Shown here: positions 23,836-33,772 of the stretch, one piece after another
Numbering within the stretch: the first letter of the stretch is position 1
How the letters are laid out: each line of letters starts with the position of its first letter
NCBI RefSeq assembly: GCF_000518265.1
Contig: NZ_KI912410.1
Span: 538,774 to 602,773, forward strand
Direction: 5' to 3'
From: Actinomadura oligospora ATCC 43269
GTDB lineage: Bacteria > Actinomycetota > Actinomycetes > Streptosporangiales > Streptosporangiaceae
Length of the DNA: 64,000 nt
The notes under the pieces: generated by a model
What the model was told of the DNA's origin: nothing
What the model saw: the letters and a program-made list of their open reading frames with translations, nothing else
Database searches by the model: none
Translations under genes and position numbers: made by a program

Positions 23836-24216
23836 GTGACCGAGCCACTGGGACGGGTGCTGGTCGTCGACGACGACGAGGTGATTCGGCAGCTGATCGC
23901 TGTGAACCTGCAGTTGGAGGGGTTCGAGGTCGTCACGGCGGTGGACGGTCAGGACTGCCTGGACAAGGTCCGGGACGTGCGTCCGGACGTGATCACGCTG
24001 GACGTGATGATGCCGCGGCTGGACGGGTGGGTCACGGCGGTGCGGCTGCGCGAGGACGACGAGACGCGGCACATCCGGGTCGTGATGATCACCGCGCGCG
24101 CGCAGGAGCATGACGTGCGGCGGGGGCATGAGATCGGGGTGGACGCCTACGTCACCAAGCCGTTCGATCCGAACCGGCTGATTCAGACGGTGCGGACGCT
24201 CGCGGCCGGTGCGTGA
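23836..24216 (+). CDS. Stand-alone receiver-domain response regulator
   Basis: A 126-residue single-domain receiver (CheY-like). LVVDDDE, the phosphorylation Asp in ITLDVMMPRLDG, Thr in MITARA and YVTKPFD are intact; no output domain follows. GTG at 23836 is taken as the start. TAGCTT 7 nt before the GTG resembles a -10, and no Shine-Dalgarno is seen, so the mRNA may be leaderless. It precedes the ArgS-related gene by 34 nt. The partner kinase is not in this region. Confidence 0.88.
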   Translation: MTEPLGRVLVVDDDEVIRQLIAVNLQLEGFEVVTAVDGQDCLDKVRDVRPDVITLDVMMPRLDGWVTAVRLREDDETRHIRVVMITARAQEHDVRRGHEIGVDAYVTKPFDPNRLIQTVRTLAAGA

Positions 24217-24250
24217 CGTGTCCGCATAGTGGTCGGATAGTCTCGCGAGG

Positions 24251-24937
24251 GTGACTCCAGCGGTGGTGAGCGGCGTGCTTCGGGACGCCGTGCGGGACGT
24301 CGCGGGCGTAGAGCCCGGCGACGTCGCACTGCGCTGCGTGGGGGCGGGGGTTTACGCGAGTCCCGTGGCGTTCAGGCTGGGGCTTGACGCGGGAGACGTC
24401 GCAAAGGCCGTCTCGCATGATGAGATTTCGGCCGAGGTTGATCAGGGGTTCGTGATCCTGCGCGTCCGGGCCGGGGCGCTCGCCGAGGCGATCGTGGACG
24501 ATCCGGATTACGGGGTCGTGGACGAGGTGCCGACGGTCGAGCTGAGTGACCGGCCTCGGGTTTTCGAGAATCCAGGGTTTTCGGTGCGATTCGCTTATGC
24601 GCGCGCGATGGCCGTTCAGAGGCGGGCCGAGGATTTCGGCATTCGGCGTGGGCGGGTTGAGCCCGCAGGGGACGAGTTGTCGCTGATCCAGGTGTTGGGG
24701 GAGCTGCCCGGGTGGGCGCGGAGCGCCGCCCGCAAGCGGGACGGACGGATTCTGGCGCAGGCGCTGGTCGAGGTGGCGGACGCCTATCACACGGTCTATG
24801 AGCGCTGTCCGGCGTTGCCGGTGCAGGAGAAACCCTCGGCGGTGCACGCGTCCCGTGTGACGATCGCGGCGGCGGCGGGCATCGCCTTGCGCAACGGCCT
24901 CACCATGATCGGCGAAACCCCTAGAGAGCGGATATGA
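24251..24937 (+). CDS. nrtL: ArgS-related anticodon-binding protein NrtL
   Basis: A 228-residue protein matching only the C-terminal DALR anticodon-binding part of arginyl-tRNA synthetase ([22 protein letters not shown]-type helix [21 protein letters not shown]). It has no catalytic HIGH or KMSK motif, so it cannot charge tRNA by itself. Such proteins (NrtL) are typical of actinomycetes and sit in front of lysA, where other genera have the full argS. GTG start at 24251; its stop overlaps the lysA start (ATGA), so it is translationally coupled to lysine synthesis. A tRNA-Arg lies 0.5 kb upstream. Its role is unknown; tRNA binding is inferred from the domain. Confidence 0.85.
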   Translation: MTPAVVSGVLRDAVRDVAGVEPGDVALRCVGAGVYASPVAFRLGLDAGDVAKAVSHDEISAEVDQGFVILRVRAGALAEAIVDDPDYGVVDEVPTVELSDRPRVFENPGFSVRFAYARAMAVQRRAEDFGIRRGRVEPAGDELSLIQVLGELPGWARSAARKRDGRILAQALVEVADAYHTVYERCPALPVQEKPSAVHASRVTIAAAAGIALRNGLTMIGETPRERI

Positions 24938-26328
24938 GCAGAGTTCACCCGGCCGGCGGCCGTCACGCCGACGTCCTCCCCGAAGACCACCCCCTGCCGC
25001 CCCCGGCCGACCTCAACGCGCTGGACGAGCGGGTCTGGCCGCACCACGCCCGCAGGGACGAGGGCGCCCTGACCGTCGGCGGCGTCGACGTCCGCGACCT
25101 CGCCCAGGAGTTCGGCACCCCGCTGTACGTGTACGACGAGGACGACGTGCGCGCGCGGGCGCGTGAGTACGCGGCGGCGTTCCATGACGGCAACGTCCAC
25201 TATGCGGGCAAGGCGTTCCTGTGCGTGGCGATGGCCAAGTGGCTCAAGGAAGAGGGCCTGGGTCTGGACGTGTGCACAGGAGGAGAGCTGGCCATCGCGT
25301 TGGCGGCGGATTTCCCTGTTGAACGCATCACTTTGCACGGGAACAACAAGTCCGTGCACGAGCTCGAGCGGGCGGTGGCCGTCGGCGTCGGGCACATCGT
25401 CATCGACTCGTTCGAGGAGATCGCACGGCTCGCCTACCTGGCCGAGAAGCTGGGTAGGCGACCCAAGGTCATGGTGCGCGTCACGACCGGCGTGGAGGCG
25501 CACACGCACGAGTTCATCGCCACGGCCCACGACGACCAGAAGTTCGGGTTCTCGCGCAGTAGCGGGGCCGCGCTGGAGGCCGTCCGGCGCGTTCTCGAAC
25601 TGCGGGACACCCTTGAGCTGGTCGGGCTGCACAGCCACATCGGTAGCCAGATCTTCGATCCGGACGGTTTCGAGGTCGCCGCGCACCGGCTGGCGGAACT
25701 GCTCGTCTCCATCAGGGACGAGCACGGCGTCGAGCTGCCCGAGCTGGATCTCGGCGGCGGCTATGGCATCGCCTACACGAACGGCGACGAGCCCATCGAT
25801 CCGAAGACGATGGCCGATTCGCTCAGGGACATCGTCCAGCGCGAATGCCGTTCCTACGGGCTCACCATGCCGAAGCTCACGGTCGAGCCCGGACGGGCGA
25901 TCTCCGGTCCGGGCGGCATTACGCTGTACGAGGTCGGCACGGTCAAGAACGTCGAGGGGCTGCGCACCTACGTGTCCGTCGACGGGGGCATGAGCGACAA
26001 CCTTCGCACCGCCCTCTACGGCGCCGAGTACACCTGCGTCCTGGCAAGCCGGGAGTCGCAGGCGGAGCCCATGCTCAGCAGGCTCGTGGGCAAGCACTGC
26101 GAGAGCGGCGACATCGTCGTCCGCGACCTGTGGCTTCCGGACGACCTGGCGGCGGGAGACCTGGTGGCGGTGGCCGCGACCGGTGCGTACTGTCGATCGA
26201 TGGCGAGTAACTACAACCATGTCCCGAGGCCCGCCGTCGTGGCCGTGCGGGACGGCGCGGCGCGGGTCGTCGTGCGCCGCGAGAGCGACGCCGACCTGCT
26301 CCGGCTCGATGCGGAGGTAGAGGCGTGA
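24934..26328 (+). CDS. lysA: Diaminopimelate decarboxylase
   Basis: A 464-residue PLP-dependent fold-type III enzyme making L-lysine from meso-diaminopimelate. The PLP lysine is in HYAGKAF (K93). [15 protein letters not shown] and the catalytic cysteine region HCESGDIV are present. It is the usual length for actinobacterial LysA. The ATG overlaps the nrtL stop, and the stop overlaps the hom start (GTGA), forming an aspartate-family operon. Confidence 0.97.
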   Translation: MSRVHPAGGRHADVLPEDHPLPPPADLNALDERVWPHHARRDEGALTVGGVDVRDLAQEFGTPLYVYDEDDVRARAREYAAAFHDGNVHYAGKAFLCVAMAKWLKEEGLGLDVCTGGELAIALAADFPVERITLHGNNKSVHELERAVAVGVGHIVIDSFEEIARLAYLAEKLGRRPKVMVRVTTGVEAHTHEFIATAHDDQKFGFSRSSGAALEAVRRVLELRDTLELVGLHSHIGSQIFDPDGFEVAAHRLAELLVSIRDEHGVELPELDLGGGYGIAYTNGDEPIDPKTMADSLRDIVQRECRSYGLTMPKLTVEPGRAISGPGGITLYEVGTVKNVEGLRTYVSVDGGMSDNLRTALYGAEYTCVLASRESQAEPMLSRLVGKHCESGDIVVRDLWLPDDLAAGDLVAVAATGAYCRSMASNYNHVPRPAVVAVRDGAARVVVRRESDADLLRLDAEVEA

Positions 26329-27638
26329 AACAGGGCGGGCCGCTGCGGGTGGCGCTGCTGGGGTGCGGCGTCGTCGGCACCGAGGTCGTACGGCTGCTGC
26401 TCGAGCAGGCGGGCGATCTCGCGGCGCGTGTCGGGATGCCGCTGGAACTGGCGGGGATCGCCGTCCGGCGGCCGGAGCGGGTCCGCGAGGGAGTGCCGCG
26501 CGAGCTGCTCACCACCGACGCGCTGGGCCTGGTCACCCGGGACGACGTGGACATCGTCATCGAGGTGATCGGCGGCATCGAGCCCGCCCGGACGCTGATC
26601 CTGGAGGCGATGAAGACCGGCAAGTCGGTCGTCACCGCCAACAAGGCGCTGCTCGCCGAGGACGGCGCGACCCTGTTCGCCGCCGCGCGCGAGTACGGCG
26701 TCGACCTGTACTACGAGGCGTCCGTGGCGGGGGCGATCCCCCTGCTGCGGCCGTTGCGCGAGTCCCTGGTCGGCGATCACGTGCACCGGGTCCTGGGCAT
26801 CGTGAACGGCACGACCAACTACATCCTCGACCAGATGGACACGCACGGCGCCGGGTTCAACGAGGCGCTGGAGGAGGCCCAGGCGCTCGGCTACGCCGAG
26901 GCCGACCCGACCGCGGACGTGGAGGGGTTCGACGCCGCCGCCAAGGCCGCGATCCTGGCCCAGCTCGCCTTCCACACCCCGGTCACGGCCGCCGACGTGC
27001 ACCGTGAGGGCATCACGGAGGTCTCCGCCGCGGACGTGGCGGGCGCCAAGGAGAGCAACTCGGTCGTCAAGCTGCTGGCCATCTGTGAGCGCGTGCCCGC
27101 GGAGGAGGGACGCAACGGACGCGGCGTCTCCGTCCGCGTCTACCCGGCGATGATCCCCCGGTCGCACCCGCTCGCGAGCGTGCGCGAGGCGTACAACGCG
27201 GTGTTCGTGGAGGCCGAGTCCGCGGGATCGCTGATGTTCTACGGCGCGGGCGCGGGAGGCGCTCCCACGGCGAGCGCCGTCCTGGGCGATCTGGTGGCCG
27301 TCGCGCGCAACATGCGCGGCGGGACGCCCGGTCCGCTCGAGGTCACCTACGCGAAGCTGCCCGTCCTGCCCATGGGCGAGACGCGCACGCGCTACTACAT
27401 CCAGCTCGACGTCGCCGACCGCTCCGGCGTGCTCGCGACGGTCGCGGAGGAGTTCGCCAAGCACGACGTGTCGATCCAGGCCGTCCGGCAGGTCGGGTCG
27501 GGTGAGGACGCCCAGCTCGTGGTCGTGACGCACCGGGCCGCGGACGCCGCGCTGTCCGCCACCGTCGAGCGGTTGCGGAGCCTGGACGACGTCCGCCAGG
27601 TGGCCAGCGTCATGCGCGTGGAAGCGGACGAAGTGTAA
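26325..27638 (+). CDS. hom: Homoserine dehydrogenase
   Basis: A 437-residue NAD(P)-dependent enzyme converting aspartate semialdehyde to homoserine. The N-terminal Rossmann motif [11 protein letters not shown], the central catalytic region with [11 protein letters not shown] and [19 protein letters not shown], and a C-terminal ACT domain ([21 protein letters not shown]) for threonine feedback are visible. The GTG start overlaps the lysA stop. Confidence 0.97.
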   Translation: MKQGGPLRVALLGCGVVGTEVVRLLLEQAGDLAARVGMPLELAGIAVRRPERVREGVPRELLTTDALGLVTRDDVDIVIEVIGGIEPARTLILEAMKTGKSVVTANKALLAEDGATLFAAAREYGVDLYYEASVAGAIPLLRPLRESLVGDHVHRVLGIVNGTTNYILDQMDTHGAGFNEALEEAQALGYAEADPTADVEGFDAAAKAAILAQLAFHTPVTAADVHREGITEVSAADVAGAKESNSVVKLLAICERVPAEEGRNGRGVSVRVYPAMIPRSHPLASVREAYNAVFVEAESAGSLMFYGAGAGGAPTASAVLGDLVAVARNMRGGTPGPLEVTYAKLPVLPMGETRTRYYIQLDVADRSGVLATVAEEFAKHDVSIQAVRQVGSGEDAQLVVVTHRAADAALSATVERLRSLDDVRQVASVMRVEADEV

Positions 27639-27737
27639 AAGCGACGGGGTTTTCCACAACTCCCGTCACGGACGACAAAGGCGTCGGCCGGTCCCCTAGG
27701 ATTTAGATATAACCGCAGGTCAACAAGGAGACCGACT

Positions 27738-28805
27738 GTGAACGCGACCACCCGTCCCTGGCGTGGGCTCATCGAGGAGTACCGTGACCGGCTGCCGGTG
27801 ACGGAGGCGACGCCCGTCGTCACGCTGCTCGAGGGCGGAACGCCGCTCGTGCCCGCCACCCGGGTGTCCGAGCTGACGGGCTGCGAGGTGTACCTCAAGG
27901 TCGAGGGCCTGAACCCGACCGGCTCGTTCAAGGACCGCGGCATGACGGTCGCGATCTCCAAGGCCGCCGAGGACGGCGCGAAGGCGGTCATCTGCGCGTC
28001 CACCGGCAACACCTCGGCGTCCGCCGCCGCGTACGCCGTACGCGCCGGGATGACCTGCGCCGTCCTGGTCCCGCAGGGCAAGATCGCGATGGGCAAGCTG
28101 GCGCAGGCGCTGGTGCACGGCGCGCGGCTGCTCCAGGTCGACGGCAACTTCGACGACTGCCTCGAGCTGGCCCGCAAGCTCGCCGTCGACTACCCCGTCG
28201 CGCTGGTCAACTCGGTGAACAAGTACCGGCTGCAGGGCCAGAAGACCGCCGCGTTCGAGATCGTCGACGCCCTCGGCGACGCGCCCGACGTGCACTGCCT
28301 GCCCGTCGGCAACGCCGGCAACATCTCCGCCTACTGGATGGGCTACTCCGAGTACGCCCGTGACGGCGTCGCCTCGCGCCGCCCGCGCATGCTGGGCTTC
28401 CAGGCGTCCGGCGCGGCCCCGTTCGTCAAAGGCGAGCCGGTGCTGAACCCGCAGACGATCGCCACCGCGATCCGCATCGGCAACCCCGCCTCCTGGGACC
28501 TCGCCATCGCCGCGCGGGACGAGTCCGGCGGCGCGATCGACGCGGTCACCGACCGCCAGATCCTGCGCGCCTACCGGATGCTCGCCGCCGAGGAGGGCGT
28601 GTTCGTCGAGCCCGCGTCGGCCGCGTCCGTCGCGGGCCTCCTCCAGGCCGCCGAGCAGGGCGTGGTCGAGCGCGGCTCGCGCGTGGTCTGCACCGTGACC
28701 GGAAACGGCCTCAAGGACCCGGACTGGGCCATCGCCGGCGCCCCCGCCCCCACCACCGTCAAGGTCGACGCCCAAGCCGCCGCCTCCGCCCTGGGCCTCG
28801 CATGA
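27738..28805 (+). CDS. thrC: Threonine synthase
   Basis: A 355-residue PLP enzyme forming threonine from O-phosphohomoserine. The PLP lysine lies in GSFKDRGM (K65), and the phosphate-binding glycine loop is VGNAGN. The GTG start has AAGGAG 8 nt upstream. It follows hom after 99 nt, a gap that could hold its own promoter. The stop overlaps the thrB start. Confidence 0.97.
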   Translation: MNATTRPWRGLIEEYRDRLPVTEATPVVTLLEGGTPLVPATRVSELTGCEVYLKVEGLNPTGSFKDRGMTVAISKAAEDGAKAVICASTGNTSASAAAYAVRAGMTCAVLVPQGKIAMGKLAQALVHGARLLQVDGNFDDCLELARKLAVDYPVALVNSVNKYRLQGQKTAAFEIVDALGDAPDVHCLPVGNAGNISAYWMGYSEYARDGVASRRPRMLGFQASGAAPFVKGEPVLNPQTIATAIRIGNPASWDLAIAARDESGGAIDAVTDRQILRAYRMLAAEEGVFVEPASAASVAGLLQAAEQGVVERGSRVVCTVTGNGLKDPDWAIAGAPAPTTVKVDAQAAASALGLA

Positions 28806-29710
28806 CCAGGCCGGGGGGCGTGACGGTCGAGGTTCCGGCGACCAGCGCGAACCTGGGGCCGGGCTTCGACTCGCTGGGGGTCGCGCTGACGCTCACCGAC
28901 GAGGTGACCGTCGAGCTCGGCGGCGACGGCGTCTCCATCGAGGTCGTGGGGGAGGGGGCCGACGTCGCCGACCGGGGCGACCGGCACCTGATCGTCACGA
29001 CCGTCCGGGCCGCCCTGGAGACGATCGACCGGCTCGCGGGCGCGGACGAGGCCGCCCGGCTCGGCAAGGGCGTCCGGTTGCGCTGCGTGAACCGCATCCC
29101 GCACAGCCGGGGGCTCGGGTCGTCCTCGGCGGCGATCGTCGCAGGCATCCTGGCCGCGCGGGCGCTGCATCCGGGCGGCGACGCGATGGACGACGCGGCC
29201 GCCCTGCGGCTGGCGTCCTGGATCGAGGGCCACCCCGACAACGTCGCGCCCTGCCTGCTCGGCGGGCTGACGATCGCCTGGGACGACCGGGCCGTCCGGC
29301 TCGATCTCGACCGCGAGGTCGTCGTGTTCGTCCCGGACGCGCGGCTCGCGACCGAGCAGGCCCGCGGGCTGCTGCCCGAGACCGTCCCGCACGCCGACGC
29401 CGCCGCGAACGCCGCGCGCGCCGCGCTGCTGGTCACGGCCCTGACCGGCGGCCTGGACGACGCCACCGTCCTCGCCGCCAGCGAGGACCGGCTTCACCAG
29501 GCGTACCGGGCCCCGGCCATGCCGGAGTCCGCCGAGTTGATCCGGAAGCTGCGCGAACAGGGGGTTCCGGCCGTCGTGTCCGGAGCCGGGCCGACTGTCC
29601 TGGCCTTCACATCCGCGTCGCGGATTGATTCGAACGCGTGTGAAGTGGGTAATGGGTGGCACATACACCCCTTGCGTGTCGCCCCCCAAGGCGCCTCAGT
29701 CCTAACCTGA
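28802..29710 (+). CDS. thrB: Homoserine kinase
   Basis: A 302-residue GHMP kinase that phosphorylates homoserine for ThrC. The ATP-binding GHMP motif [15 protein letters not shown] and the N-terminal [12 protein letters not shown] signature are present, together with a C-terminal glycine-rich motif [15 protein letters not shown] overlap with thrC shows coupling. It completes the lysA-hom-thrC-thrB run. Confidence 0.97.
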   Translation: MTRPGGVTVEVPATSANLGPGFDSLGVALTLTDEVTVELGGDGVSIEVVGEGADVADRGDRHLIVTTVRAALETIDRLAGADEAARLGKGVRLRCVNRIPHSRGLGSSSAAIVAGILAARALHPGGDAMDDAAALRLASWIEGHPDNVAPCLLGGLTIAWDDRAVRLDLDREVVVFVPDARLATEQARGLLPETVPHADAAANAARAALLVTALTGGLDDATVLAASEDRLHQAYRAPAMPESAELIRKLREQGVPAVVSGAGPTVLAFTSASRIDSNACEVGNGWHIHPLRVAPQGASVLT

Positions 29711-30139
29711 CCCGCGTCCGCGGGCGGCCGGGTGTGACGAACCGGCTAGGTAAAATGCGAAGACATCGACCTCTGGGGAATAGCAGTGTGCCCTGGTGAT
29801 GTTAGGCTGAATGCCGCACCAGATGCCCCGATCGGGGCCAAGTGCTCGTCAGCCACGCTTCACCTGACCGGCCCGTCGGCCGAGTCGGTCCCGCGTACCA
29901 GGCTTCCCGTCTCCGTGACACTCCGTTGTCCGGCATTCCAGCGAACTTCGGATCCCCGCGGTCTTGGGAAGACCCATGAGCGAGCCGTCCCGGTCGACCG
30001 CCATCTGGCTGTTGCCCAGCATCGCCTGCCGCGGCGCCTCCGCGGTACGGCGAGCCCGACTCGGCGCCCCCGCCGGGCCGCACCACCGGGTTGACTGGCC
30101 GAACGCCGGCCAACGCCCGCTCCCTGGGAAGGACCCTTA
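29711..30139 (+). promoter_or_regulatory. Long leader and promoter region of rho
   Basis: I see no protein gene in these 429 bases. TAAAAT at 29751-29756 is a good -10, although no strong -35 precedes it. A start near 29763 would give rho a leader of about 375 nt. GCCCCGATCGGGGC (29826-29839) is a perfect palindrome in the leader. Long leaders are known for rho genes under autogenous attenuation, so this is a candidate control region. Confidence 0.45.
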
Positions 30140-32191
30140 GTGAGCGAATCCAGCGAACTCCTTACGGACGCATCCAGCACGGCAGCCGCGACCGCGGACG
30201 AGGCCGGCCAGGGCGCCGCCCCCCGGCGCCGCCGCGCCACCGGCACGGGCCTGTCGGCCATGGTGCTGACCGATCTGAAGAAGATCGCGTCCGACCTCGG
30301 CATCAAGGGCGTCAGCCAGATGCGCAAGGGCCAGCTCATCGCCGCCATCCAGGAGAAGCAGGGTGGCGCGGGGCAGGGCGCTTCGGGGGGCGAGCAGGGA
30401 GCCGCTGCCAGCGACCGCACCGCGTCCGACAAGGCGTCCGACCGGACGGCCGACAAGGCTGAGAAGGCCGAGAAGGCGGAGAAGATCGAGCGTCCGCGCC
30501 GGACCCGCACCGCCGCCGCCAAGCGCGAGGCCGAGGCGGCCGTGACGGCCGACGCCGGGCAGGCGGACGGCCGGCAGAGCGAGGAGCGCGCCGAGCGTTC
30601 CGACCGCGACCGTGACCGCGACCGGGGCGAGCGCTCCGAGCGCGACGGCGGCCGCGGCCGTGACCGCGACCGCGGTCAGCGGGACGAGCAGTCCGGCGAG
30701 CACGGCGGTGACCAGCAGGGCGGTGGCCGCGAGCGCGGCGAGCGCGACGGCGGGGGACGCCAGCGCAGCCGCCGTGACGGCCGCGACCGCGATGGGCGTG
30801 ACCGTGACGGCCGTGACCGTGACGGCCGCGACGGCCGTAACCGCGACCGTGACCGTGACCGCGACCGTGATCGCGACCAGAGCGACCAGGGCGGCAACCG
30901 CCAGCGCGGCGGCGGCCAGGGCCAGGGCCAGGGCGGTCCGGCGGGCGACGACGACGGCGACGGCAGCGGCCGCGGCCGGCGCGGACGCCGCTTCCGCGAG
31001 CGCAACCGCGGCCGCGGACGTGGCGAGCGCTACGAGGAGCCCGTGATCAACGAGGACGACGTCCTCATCCCGGTCGCCGGCATCCTCGACATCCTCGACA
31101 ACTACGCCTTCGTCCGGACGACCGGCTACCTGCCCGGCCCGAACGACGTGTACGTCTCGCTCGCCCAGGTCCGCAAGAACGGCCTGCGCAAGGGCGACGT
31201 GATCACCGGAGCGGTGCGGCAGGCCCGCGAGGGCGAGCGGCGCGAGAAGTTCAACGCGCTGGTCCGGCTCGACACCGTCAACGGGATGGAGCCCGAGCAA
31301 GCCCGGCAGCGTGTGGAGTTCTCCAAGCTCACCCCGCTGTACCCGCAGGAGCGGCTGCGCCTGGAGTCCGACCCGGGCGTGCTGACCACGCGGATCATCG
31401 ACCTGGTGTCGCCGATCGGCAAGGGCCAGCGCGGTCTGATCGTGTCGCCGCCGAAGGCCGGCAAGACCATGGTGCTCCAGTCGATCGCGAACGCGATCAC
31501 CAAGAACAACCCGGAGTGCCACCTGATGGTCGTCCTGGTGGACGAGCGTCCGGAAGAGGTCACCGACATGCAGCGGTCGGTGAAGGGCGAGGTCATCCAC
31601 TCGACCTTCGACCGTCCCGCCGAGGACCACACCACGGTCGCCGAGCTCGCCATCGAGCGCGCCAAGCGGCTGGTGGAGCTGGGCCACGACGTGGTCGTGC
31701 TGCTCGACTCGATCACCCGGCTGGGCCGCGCCTACAACCTGGCGGCCCCGGCGTCCGGCCGCATCCTGTCCGGTGGTGTGGACTCCACCGCGCTGTACCC
31801 GCCCAAGCGGTTCTTCGGCGCGGCCCGCAACATCGAGAACGGCGGCTCGCTGACCATCCTCGCCACCGCCCTGGTGGAGACCGGATCCCGCATGGACGAG
31901 GTCATCTTCGAGGAGTTCAAGGGCACCGGCAACATGGAGCTCAAGCTCAACCGGGCTCTGGCCGACAAGCGGATCTTCCCGGCGGTGGACGTCGACGCGT
32001 CCGGCACCCGCAAGGAGGAGATCCTCATGGCGCCGGAGGAGCTGCGCATCGTCTGGCAGCTGCGCCGCGTCCTGCACGCCCTCGACACCCAGCAGGCGCT
32101 GGAGCTCCTCATCGAGAAGATGAAGGAGACCAAGTCGAACGCCGAGTTCCTTCTGCAGGTCCAGAAGACCACCGTGTCCGATGACCGCTGA
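30140..32191 (+). CDS. rho: Transcription termination factor Rho
   Basis: A 683-residue hexameric RNA helicase. The N-terminal helix bundle (MVLTDLKKIASDLGIKGVSQMRKGQLIAAIQ) is followed by about 240 residues of disordered, Arg/Asp/Gly-rich sequence with RDRDGRD repeats, then the RNA-binding cold-shock-like domain (GILDILDNYAFVRTTGYLPGPNDVYVS) and the RecA-like ATPase (Walker A PPKAGKT; Walker B VVLLDSITRLGRAYN). Large insertions of this type are usual in actinobacterial Rho and add RNA contacts. GTG start with GGAAGGA upstream. A strong terminator follows. Confidence 0.98.
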   Translation: MSESSELLTDASSTAAATADEAGQGAAPRRRRATGTGLSAMVLTDLKKIASDLGIKGVSQMRKGQLIAAIQEKQGGAGQGASGGEQGAAASDRTASDKASDRTADKAEKAEKAEKIERPRRTRTAAAKREAEAAVTADAGQADGRQSEERAERSDRDRDRDRGERSERDGGRGRDRDRGQRDEQSGEHGGDQQGGGRERGERDGGGRQRSRRDGRDRDGRDRDGRDRDGRDGRNRDRDRDRDRDRDQSDQGGNRQRGGGQGQGQGGPAGDDDGDGSGRGRRGRRFRERNRGRGRGERYEEPVINEDDVLIPVAGILDILDNYAFVRTTGYLPGPNDVYVSLAQVRKNGLRKGDVITGAVRQAREGERREKFNALVRLDTVNGMEPEQARQRVEFSKLTPLYPQERLRLESDPGVLTTRIIDLVSPIGKGQRGLIVSPPKAGKTMVLQSIANAITKNNPECHLMVVLVDERPEEVTDMQRSVKGEVIHSTFDRPAEDHTTVAELAIERAKRLVELGHDVVVLLDSITRLGRAYNLAAPASGRILSGGVDSTALYPPKRFFGAARNIENGGSLTILATALVETGSRMDEVIFEEFKGTGNMELKLNRALADKRIFPAVDVDASGTRKEEILMAPEELRIVWQLRRVLHALDTQQALELLIEKMKETKSNAEFLLQVQKTTVSDDR

Positions 32192-32208
32192 GTGAATTCC
32201 TGAGGAAC

Positions 32209-32240
32209 GCCCCGGCCGTCCGGCCGGGGCGTTTTCTTTC
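32209..32240 (+). terminator. Terminator of rho
   Basis: CGCCCCGGCC (32209-32218) and GGCCGGGGCG (32223-32232) form a perfect 10-bp stem around GTCC, followed by TTTTCTTTCT. It lies 18 nt after the rho stop. Confidence 0.92.
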
Positions 32241-32370
32241 TCCGGGAGCGCGCGGCGGGCGGCCCGGGGTGGGGTTAGCCCCAGTTACGGGCCGGGTGGC
32301 TTCTTCATGGTGGGGGAGCGGGCGCCTCGGGCAGGGTGGTGGTGGCTTGGACGAGCATGTGGAGGCACGA

Positions 32371-33711
32371 GTGGGCGAGGCGGCCCGGACGTTGTGGGGC
32401 AGGTCCCGGAGGCTGTGGGACAGGTCCGTACTGGACGCGTCGTGGCGGCCGGTGGCGATGCTGCGGACGCCGGCGACGTGGCTGGCGGTGGCGCAGGCGC
32501 CGCTGGCGTTCGGGTTCGGGCTGTTCTGGCTCGTCGCGCTGGTCGTCGGGCTGTTCCTGTCGCTGGCGCTGTCGGCCCTGTGGGTGGGGCTGCTGATGCT
32601 CGTGGGGATGATGGTGCTGTGGCGGGCCGGGGCGATGCTGGAACGGCGGCTGCTGCGGGTCACCTTCGGGCTGCGGATCGAGGACCCGTACCGTCCGCTG
32701 CCACCGGGACGCAGCGTGTTCGCCAAGGTCAAGGCGATGGTGGCCGACCCGGCGACCTGGAAGGACCTGATCTACCTCGGCGTGCTGCTGCCGATCGCGA
32801 TGGCCGAGTTCGTGGTGTGGGTGTTCGTCTGGGGGATGGTCGGGCTGCTGCTCCTGTCCCCGCTGCTGGCCGTGCAGGACGGCGGGATGCAGTACGTCAT
32901 CGGGCCGTTCACGGTGTACGTCCGTGACGCGCTGAGCGGGCTGTGGGCCACCGGGATCGGGCTGGTCCTGCTCGTCCCGGCGCTGTACGTCACCCGGGTG
33001 ATGGCGATCGCGCACGCGCTGTGGGCGCGGATGCTGCTCGGCTCGTCCGGCTCGCAGGAGGAGAACGCCCAGCTGAGGGAGCGCGCGGAGCGGCTGCGGG
33101 CCAGCCGGGCGCGCGGTGTCGACGCCGTGGAGGCCGAGCGCCGCCGGATCGAGCGCGATCTGCACGACGGCGCCCAGCAGCAGCTGCTGGCCGTCGCGAT
33201 GGACATCGGCCGGGCCCGCGCCAAGCTGGACACCGACCGGGAGGCGGCCCGCGCGCTGATCGAGCAGGCGCACGCGGGCGCGAAGTCGGCGATCGCCGAA
33301 CTGCGGAACCTGGCCCGGGGGATCTACCCGGCGATCCTCACCGACCGGGGCCTGGACGCGGCGCTGTCGGGCCTCGCGGGCCGCGCGGCCGTCCCGGTGG
33401 AGGTGAACGTCGATCTCACCGAGCGCCCGCCGGCGGCGGTGGAGAGCATCGCCTACTTCGTGGTGGCCGAGGCGCTGACGAACGTCTCCAAGTACGCGCG
33501 GGCGACGAGCGCGTCCGTCCTGGTGACGCGCGAGGACGGGTGGGTCGTGGTGGAGATCGCCGACGACGGTGTGGGCGGCGCGACGTCCGAGCCGGGCGGC
33601 GGTCTCGCCGGGCTGGCCGACCGGGCCGCGACGATCGACGGGATCCTCACCGTGGACAGCCCGCCCGGCGGCCCGACGGTGATCCGCGCGGATCTTCCCT
33701 GCGATTGGTGA
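32371..33711 (+). CDS. Sensor histidine kinase, NarL/HisKA_3 type
   Basis: A 446-residue kinase. The N-terminal half has about four to six membrane segments in a sensor domain of the kind fused to actinobacterial HisKA_3 kinases. The dimerisation/phosphotransfer helix is EAERRRIERDLHDGAQQQLL, with the phospho-His in DLHDG. The HATPase N-box is EALTNVSKYA, and GGGLAGLADRA is the glycine-rich loop. GTG at 32371 is chosen for the GGAGG 5 nt upstream; longer in-frame starts exist. The response regulator at 34670 is the probable partner. Confidence 0.9.
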   Translation: MGEAARTLWGRSRRLWDRSVLDASWRPVAMLRTPATWLAVAQAPLAFGFGLFWLVALVVGLFLSLALSALWVGLLMLVGMMVLWRAGAMLERRLLRVTFGLRIEDPYRPLPPGRSVFAKVKAMVADPATWKDLIYLGVLLPIAMAEFVVWVFVWGMVGLLLLSPLLAVQDGGMQYVIGPFTVYVRDALSGLWATGIGLVLLVPALYVTRVMAIAHALWARMLLGSSGSQEENAQLRERAERLRASRARGVDAVEAERRRIERDLHDGAQQQLLAVAMDIGRARAKLDTDREAARALIEQAHAGAKSAIAELRNLARGIYPAILTDRGLDAALSGLAGRAAVPVEVNVDLTERPPAAVESIAYFVVAEALTNVSKYARATSASVLVTREDGWVVVEIADDGVGGATSEPGGGLAGLADRAATIDGILTVDSPPGGPTVIRADLPCDW

Positions 33712-33772
33712 TCATCGCGACGCCCGTCCTGGCATGATCGGAGCAATGCCGACATAGCTGACGGGGAACACC

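Noticed and set aside
30600-31000. A CRISPR-like or satellite repeat array suggested by recurring CGTGACCGCGAC units.
   Set aside because: The units are irregular, in frame and encode the charged RDRD region of Rho, a usual actinobacterial feature.
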